The notes below the pieces were generated by a model. The model saw only the letters and a program-made list of their open reading frames with translations, did not search any database and was not told the origin of the DNA. 13,965 nucleotides of DNA from Collinsella sp. AF20-14LB (GTDB taxonomy: Bacteria > Actinomycetota > Coriobacteriia > Coriobacteriales > Coriobacteriaceae), in NCBI RefSeq assembly GCF_003459505.1, contig NZ_QRWD01000016.1, forward strand, positions 1 through 13,965. The letters run 5' to 3'. This document shows positions 10,161 through 13,965 of the stretch, one piece after another. How positions within the stretch are numbered: the first letter of the stretch is position 1; each line of letters starts with the position of its first letter. The translations under genes were made by a program, and so were the position numbers.

Positions 10161-11942
10161 TTAGAGGCGGGCGAGGTCGTAGGATCGAGCGGCTGCTTCG
10201 CCGGCGCAGATGAGGTTGGTTGCGGCTTCTTGCGGATCGAGTGCCCGCTCCAGGTCCATGGGCTTGCGACAGATCGGAAGCACCAAGTCGACGCCCTGAC
10301 CATACACCGCATCCAGGTTGTCAGCGCGACCGCCCACGACAGCGGCTACCGGCTTGCCATATCGCTTCGCACGACAAGCCACACCCACCGGCGCCTTGCC
10401 GGCGGCGGACTGCTCATCCATATTGCCCTCGCCCGTTATGACGAGGTCGACATCGCGCACGCGCTCGTCAAACCCCACGAGGTCGAGCACCGTCTCCACG
10501 CCCGAGCGCAACTCGGCACCGAGTGCCAACAGCGCTGCTCCCAGACCACCGGCGGCACCGGCGCCGGGCACGCCGAGCACCGAGCCAAATGTCCGTGCGC
10601 TCTCAGGTGTGCGCAACAATCCCTGGGCTCGAGCTCCGGCAATCGCAGCGTCGAGCAAGCGACCGTAGCCGACCATCCAGCTGTCGCACCTGTTCAGCGC
10701 CTCGGCATCATCCGCCGGCAGGCCTTTCTGCCCACCGAACACCGCCAGAGCGCCTCGGCGTCCCACGAGTGGATTCTCTACATCCGAAAGCACAACGATA
10801 CGAGCGCCATCCAAAGCCTGCAGCGCTGGCGCCAAATCAACGCTCGCCACCTGCTCGAGACCCGCAAGACCGGGGGCGACAACGCAGTTCCGATCATCGA
10901 CCACACGCGCGCCCAGCGCCTGCAGCATGCCGGCGCCACCGTCGTTGGTGGCGCTGCCGCCCAAGCCAATATAGATAGTCTTTGCGCCCGTGCGAACCGC
11001 GCGAAGCATGAGCTCGCCCACGCCATAGGTTGTAGCGGCCAGCGCCGACGACTCCGTGCAAGGCGAGTACCCGATGCCGGCCGCCTCGGCCATCTCGATG
11101 ACCGCGGACTCGCGCTCGACATCAACCAGCATCCGGGCAGGCACACGCTCGCCCAAGGGGCCTGCCACCTCGCAGGTCACAAGCTCGCCACCGCAGGCGG
11201 CAACGGCGTCGAGCGTTCCCTCGCCACCATCTGCCAGCGGCAACGTGGCCACCTGGGCATCGGACCACACACGGCGCACGCCTTCGGCAACCGCCGCCTC
11301 CGCCTGTGCACTCGACACGCTGCCCTTAAAGGAATCAATCGCCAACAGCACACGGCGGGGCCGGCGGCACGCGGTACCAAAATCGACCGCCTCAACGGCG
11401 ATATCTTCGGCACACGCGAGCGCCTCGGCATGAGCGGCATGTGCCCCAAGATCGGCCCCACAACCGCAGTCAGCACCATCGGTGCCACGCAGCCCACTAA
11501 AATAGCTGCTCAACACCTCACGACACTCGTCTGCCAGCACACCGGCGGTCACATTAAACCGATGATTCAGGCGCGAGTCGGCATTCAAATCGTATAGGGA
11601 TCCCAACGCGCCCGCCTTGGCGTCGCTCGCGCCATACACGCAGCGTCCCACGCGCGCGTTGACCATAAGCCCCGCGCACATGCAGCAGGGTTCGAGCGTC
11701 ACGTAGACCGTACAGTCGGAAAGGCGCCAGCGGCCAAGCGCCTGGGCAGCGACGCACAGGGCCGCGAACTCTGCATGCGCCGAAGGGTCCTGGTCGAGCT
11801 CGCGACGATTATGCGCCCTCGCGACGATCTCGCCGTCGCGCACCACTACGGCTCCGATGGGCACCTCGCCCACCGCCGCGGCGGCTCGCGCCTCCGCCAA
11901 CGCCTCGCGCATGAACTTCTCGTCGATTTCGGTGATCGTCAT
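10161..11942 (-). CDS. fusion of tRNA adenosine deaminase (TadA) and class I glycerate kinase
   Basis: A 593-residue protein. Residues about 1-150 are a TadA-type deaminase, with HAE (56-58) and PCCMC (85-89) supplying the zinc ligands His56, Cys86 and Cys89 and the proton shuttle Glu58. TadA converts A34 to inosine in tRNA-Arg(ACG). After a 45-residue Ala/Cys-rich linker (152-196), residues 197-593 are a GlxK/GarK-type glycerate kinase, which phosphorylates D-glycerate to 2-phosphoglycerate using ATP. Its motifs are DSFKGS (203-208), PLADGGEGT (235-243), GLGGSATNDGG (327-337) and TGEGNMDEQS (503-512). Both parts are full length. The start is ATG at 11942, because GGGAAGG lies six bases upstream; a longer frame to 11993 has no such site. 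No internal start with a ribosome-binding site precedes the kinase, so one polypeptide is expected. The reactions are unrelated, and the reason for the fusion is unknown. Confidence 0.9.
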   Translation of the reverse strand: MTITEIDEKFMREALAEARAAAAVGEVPIGAVVVRDGEIVARAHNRRELDQDPSAHAEFAALCVAAQALGRWRLSDCTVYVTLEPCCMCAGLMVNARVGRCVYGASDAKAGALGSLYDLNADSRLNHRFNVTAGVLADECREVLSSYFSGLRGTDGADCGCGADLGAHAAHAEALACAEDIAVEAVDFGTACRRPRRVLLAIDSFKGSVSSAQAEAAVAEGVRRVWSDAQVATLPLADGGEGTLDAVAACGGELVTCEVAGPLGERVPARMLVDVERESAVIEMAEAAGIGYSPCTESSALAATTYGVGELMLRAVRTGAKTIYIGLGGSATNDGGAGMLQALGARVVDDRNCVVAPGLAGLEQVASVDLAPALQALDGARIVVLSDVENPLVGRRGALAVFGGQKGLPADDAEALNRCDSWMVGYGRLLDAAIAGARAQGLLRTPESARTFGSVLGVPGAGAAGGLGAALLALGAELRSGVETVLDLVGFDERVRDVDLVITGEGNMDEQSAAGKAPVGVACRAKRYGKPVAAVVGGRADNLDAVYGQGVDLVLPICRKPMDLERALDPQEAATNLICAGEAAARSYDLARL

Positions 11943-11948
11943 CGTTCG

Positions 11949-11955
11949 CCTTCCC
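11949..11955 (-). promoter_or_regulatory. ribosome-binding site deciding the TadA-glycerate kinase start
   Basis: GGGAAGG on the minus strand lies six bases before ATG (11942-11940). This selects that ATG over the upstream in-frame ATG at 11993, which abuts the tRNA gene. Confidence 0.75.
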
Positions 11956-11993
11956 TGTTGCAAATTCAAAACGATGCTATCATTACGACTCAC

Positions 11994-12083
11994 GGAGAGA
12001 TGGCAGAGCGGTTGAATGCGGCGGTCTTGAAAACCGTTGAGCGCGAGAGCGTTCCGGGGGTTCGAATCCCCCTCTCTCCGCCA
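11994..12083 (+). tRNA. tRNA-Ser (anticodon UGA)
   Basis: The acceptor GGAGAGA (11994-12000) pairs with TCTCTCC (12073-12079), followed by G and an encoded CCA (12081-12083). The anticodon stem CGGT/ACCG holds the loop CTTGAAA, giving anticodon TGA (12028-12030), which reads UCA and related serine codons. A long variable arm (about 12040-12056), typical of class II serine tRNAs, and a T-loop GGTTCGAATCC are present. Total length is 90 bases. A -10-like TATCAT lies at 11978-11983, but its -35 box is unclear. Only T4 follows the CCA, so the 3' end may be made by processing. Confidence 0.97.
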
Positions 12084-12086
12084 CTT

Positions 12087-12671
12087 TTAGTGATGCACCG
12101 GTGTCATGGTCCGCTCAAACAGCGCATCGACCACGTCGGCCATCTCGGGTCGACGCTCAAGATCGTGGCCCGATTCCCACCATATCGTGAAAAGTCGAAT
12201 AATACCGCCGGCGACAAACTCAGACGTCGTCTCGAGTGACACGGGGGCCAGGGCATCCTCGGCAAGCACGTTCATCACACGCTCGCGGATGGAGCGGGCA
12301 ATACGGTCGCAAATAACGTTGGTCAGCATTCCCGACATGCTGCTCGCCAAAATGTTGTCCATGAGCTGCTCATGGGCCAGAATCAGGTCCATGGCATCGT
12401 CCAAAATCGCGTGCCGGAGCGCGCGCACGTCCTCGGCAGACACTGTGCCGGCCTCATCGGGCTGTTTTTGCGGCAAGCCGGACATGAGCTCATCGATATA
12501 AAAGGCAAAGTAATCGTTCTTGTCGCGAAAGTGCTTGTAGAACGTCGTGCGGCGAATCATGGCGCGGTCGCACAGCATGGCAACCGTCAGGTCCTCAAAA
12601 CGATGCTCCTCGAGAAGCTCGGTGAAAGCATCGAACAGGGCACGATAGGTTTTCTTAATGCGAAGGTCCAT
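12087..12671 (-). CDS. TetR/AcrR-family transcriptional regulator
   Basis: A 194-residue protein, the usual TetR size. The N-terminal part (about 1-60) is the DNA-binding domain: KKTYRALFDAFTELL leads into the helix-turn-helix LTVAMLCDRAMIRRTTFYKHF and then RDKNDYF, the classic TetR pattern. Residues 60-194 form the variable helical ligand and dimer domain, with IIRLFTIWWESG near the end resembling the TetR_C_8-type C-terminal domain. I take ATG at 12671 as the start, with AGGATGG eight bases upstream. ATG at 12683 is possible but would leave GAGG directly against the start codon. The gene points away from lemA (212 bases between starts) and converges on the tRNA-Ser gene, leaving only three bases. 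It may regulate itself and perhaps lemA. The ligand cannot be inferred. Confidence 0.9.
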   Translation of the reverse strand: MDLRIKKTYRALFDAFTELLEEHRFEDLTVAMLCDRAMIRRTTFYKHFRDKNDYFAFYIDELMSGLPQKQPDEAGTVSAEDVRALRHAILDDAMDLILAHEQLMDNILASSMSGMLTNVICDRIARSIRERVMNVLAEDALAPVSLETTSEFVAGGIIRLFTIWWESGHDLERRPEMADVVDALFERTMTPVHH

Positions 12672-12695
12672 CCGTATCGCCATCCTCAGGGCAAA

Positions 12696-12716
12696 GACAA
12701 TACTCGTCAATCTGTC
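12696..12716. promoter_or_regulatory. weak candidate operator between the TetR regulator and lemA
   Basis: GACA (12696-12699) and TGTC (12713-12716) form the outer halves of a 21-base dyad just upstream of the regulator's start. The inner bases are not symmetric. Position and size would suit a TetR operator, but the symmetry is poor. Confidence 0.2.
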
Positions 12717-12791
12717 GCATATCTTACACCTGTACCTCGCGCGCTTTGCCCCAGTGCCAACCCCACCGAAAACATAACGCTTACCGGAAAG

Positions 12792-12821
12792 TTCGGCACG
12801 GCAAAACGTTGCGGGTATACT
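12792..12821 (+). promoter_or_regulatory. predicted promoter of lemA
   Basis: TATACT (12816-12821) is a near-consensus -10 box. The best -35 candidate, TTCGGC (12792-12797), lies 18 bases upstream but matches poorly. Transcription would start near 12828, giving a leader of about 55 bases. Confidence 0.45.
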
Positions 12822-12882
12822 AGTAGCGTTATACCAACGGCAGCTGGCGCATGCCGCCGCGGCCATTCGAAACGGAGACATC

Positions 12883-13434
12883 ATGATTACCGTCATCATC
12901 GGCATCGTTGTTGTCATTGTGATTGTCTGCGCCATCGCCGGCATCTACAACAACATGGTCACCAAGCGTAACCGCATCGATAACGCCTGGCAGAACATCG
13001 ATACGCAGCTGCAGCGCCGCAACGACCTGATCCCCAACCTGGTCGAGACCGTCAAGGGCTACGCCAAGCACGAGCAGGAGACGCTCTCCGCCGTGATCAG
13101 CGCGCGTAACACCGCCGTCAAGGCCACTACGCCCGAGGCCAAGATGGAAGCCGACAACGTGCTGACCGGTGCGCTGCGCCAGCTCTTTGCCGTCGCCGAG
13201 GCCTACCCCGACCTTAAGGCGAACACCAACTTTACGCAGCTCCAGGCATCGCTCGAGGATACCGAGAACAAGGTGAGCTACGCACGCCAGAGCTACAACG
13301 ATTGCGTGCTCAGCTACAACAACGCCATCCAGACGTTCCCGGCTGTTATCTTTGCCGGCATCTTCCAGTTTAAGGAGCGCCAGGGCTTCGAGGCCGCCGA
13401 GGCCGCCCGCCAGGCACCAACCGTCAAGTTCTAG
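12883..13434 (+). CDS. lemA: LemA family membrane protein
   Basis: A 183-residue protein, the normal length for the family. One N-terminal membrane helix (about 2-22, Ile/Val-rich) is followed by the LemA signature: YNNMVTKRNRIDNAW (22-36), then QLQRRNDLIPNLVETVKGYA (42-61). The remainder is mainly helical and likely coiled, consistent with the LemA four-helix fold facing outward from the membrane. The biochemical role of LemA proteins is unknown; they often accompany TPM-domain or peptidase membrane proteins, none of which is present here. The start is ATG at 12883, with GGAG five bases upstream. It is transcribed away from the TetR-type regulator and ends 35 bases before a strong terminator, so it is monocistronic. 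Confidence 0.93.
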   Translation: MITVIIGIVVVIVIVCAIAGIYNNMVTKRNRIDNAWQNIDTQLQRRNDLIPNLVETVKGYAKHEQETLSAVISARNTAVKATTPEAKMEADNVLTGALRQLFAVAEAYPDLKANTNFTQLQASLEDTENKVSYARQSYNDCVLSYNNAIQTFPAVIFAGIFQFKERQGFEAAEAARQAPTVKF

Positions 13435-13469
13435 TGAGCCGTTGACGCATCCACAACCGTTTTTGCATA

Positions 13470-13513
13470 AACCGCCCCGTCGAATGCATACTTCGACGGG
13501 GCGGTTGCTTTTT
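13470..13513 (+). terminator. Rho-independent terminator of lemA
   Basis: AACCGCCCCGTCGAA (13470-13484) pairs perfectly with 13492-13506 around a seven-base loop. T5 (13509-13513) follows two bases later. Confidence 0.95.
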
Positions 13514-13535
13514 GCCCGAAGGTACCCCCAGGGGC

Positions 13536-13744
13536 GGCGTGCAAATTTTGGAGTTTTCAGCATCCCGGAACCCACAGGGCAGGAACGTGCCCACAGAACC
13601 GCGTTGAAAACCCTGATTCTGAGCCCTCAGCGCCTCAGAGATCGCTCATTTTTTTTACAGGATGCGGCTCATGGCGCCTGACTTTTGTCCAAAAACCAGT
13701 ATGCAGGCACCCTCGACTGCTGAAAACTCCCAAAAATGCACGCC
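13536..13744. repeat. inverted-repeat-bounded intergenic element, about 209 bp
   Basis: The 27-base ends 13536-13562 and 13718-13744 are inverted copies with only a few mismatches, sharing GGCGTGCA and AGTTTTCAGCA. The interior holds a small hairpin (GGGCA/TGCCC near 13577-13592), a T8 run near 13650 and no convincing reading frame. No target duplication is evident outside the ends. The form suggests a miniature transposable element or a dispersed intergenic repeat. A structured RNA is also possible. Confidence 0.6.
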
Positions 13745-13826
13745 CCGCCCCACCCCAGGCGAGCGGCAACCGAAAAAACGTGCACGTCCCCTCTTCGGCT
13801 GCAACTACGGCAAAGCCCTAACAGCC
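13745..13826. other. intergenic stretch, no gene recognised
   Basis: About 80 bases between the inverted-repeat element and the minus-strand terminator. It contains the palindrome CGTGCACG and a possible weak hairpin (CCGAA with TTCGG). I see no reading frame or RNA gene. Confidence 0.4.
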
Positions 13827-13860
13827 AAATAAAAGGCGCGGCCAATAGGCCGCGCACCTT
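13827..13860 (-). terminator. Rho-independent terminator for a minus-strand gene
   Basis: GCGCGGCC (13836-13843) pairs perfectly with GGCCGCGC (13848-13855) around a four-base loop. On the minus strand the stem is followed by TTTTATTT. AAGG and CCTT just outside can extend the stem past a small bulge. It faces a gene entering from the right edge. Confidence 0.8.
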
Positions 13861-13865
13861 CTCCC

Positions 13866-13965
13866 CTACAGCCCAGTAACCTCCTGGCAAGGAATGCAGA
13901 GCACTCGACCGAGGCGGACCGGCCTATCTCCCGGCGCATTCCACAGGACGAAAGAACCTCCGCCG
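13866..13965 (-). CDS. possible 3' end of an unidentified gene (partial, runs off the right edge)
   Basis: On the minus strand one frame is open from the window edge to TAG (13868-13866), 32 codons ending QEVTGL. The stop lies about 10 bases before a good minus-strand terminator, which is the arrangement expected at the end of a gene. The peptide includes SFVLWNAPGDRP and a Cys-Ile-Pro-Cys motif, but I do not recognise a family. Another minus-strand frame is also open here, so the frame choice rests mainly on the stop-terminator spacing. Confidence 0.4.
   Translation of the reverse strand, partial: GGGSFVLWNAPGDRPVRLGRVLCIPCQEVTGL

Noticed and set aside
9898..10213. Small open frames across the foldback region (79 codons minus, 78 codons plus, 139 codons minus)
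   Set aside because: They follow from the inverted repeat being read through and lack ribosome-binding sites. The 139-codon frame also overlaps the 3' end of the fusion gene. They may nonetheless be annotated as hypothetical proteins elsewhere.
12672..12944. Extension of the TetR regulator to an upstream ATG (12944)
   Set aside because: The extension would overlap the start of lemA and both promoters. The protein homology begins at the later ATG, which has a ribosome-binding sequence.
13866..13965. A structured RNA (for example 6S or RNase P end) before the minus-strand terminator
   Set aside because: GGAATGC/GCATTCC pairing is present, but I found none of the conserved motifs of these RNAs. 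A coding 3' end explains the stop-terminator spacing more simply.

Overview
The window looks like a chromosomal segment of a high-GC gut actinobacterium of the Coriobacteriia, most likely Collinsella. This is inferred from gene content, GC-rich codon use and the style of the surface protein; no taxonomic search was possible.

Layout. (1) 1-280: the possible 5' end of an unidentified minus-strand gene, then the small SRP RNA (minus strand) with its own promoter and a U-run terminator. (2) 281-8077, minus strand: a 2.6-kDa-residue-scale (about 2,598-residue) cell-wall-anchored adhesin. It has a signal peptide, BspA-type leucine-rich repeats, a parallel beta-helix, a long stalk of Cna_B/FctA-like/DUF11 isopeptide-type domains, a Pro/Gly/Ser linker and an MPDTG sortase signal. 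(3) 8078-8359: its upstream region, cut by a complete IS256-family insertion sequence (8360-9843) with matching terminal repeats and an exact 8-bp target duplication. (4) 9844-10160: a gene-free stretch made of two large inverted repeats. (5) 10161-11942, minus strand: one protein joining a TadA-type tRNA adenosine deaminase to a class I glycerate kinase. (6) 11994-12083: tRNA-Ser(UGA). (7) 12087-12671, minus strand: a TetR-family regulator, divergent from lemA (12883-13434), which ends in a strong terminator. (8) 13514-13865: an inverted-repeat element, then a minus-strand terminator serving a gene whose 3' end may lie at the right edge.

The most notable observation is at the start of the giant adhesin. 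The only in-frame start codon is a TTG with no ribosome-binding site. A well-placed Shine-Dalgarno and TTG (8047-8054 / 8037-8039) sit in a different frame, and a run of seven G (8012-8018) lies just after them. Loss of one G, or gain of two, would join the good start to the adhesin with a compact signal peptide. The allele read here therefore looks like the OFF state of a phase-variable surface protein, or a one-base homopolymer sequencing error. The TadA-glycerate kinase fusion and three intergenic inverted-repeat elements are the other points worth checking.

The genes do not form one pathway. The stretch combines housekeeping functions (SRP RNA, tRNA, tRNA editing, glycerate use) with an accessory surface adhesin and mobile or repetitive DNA.
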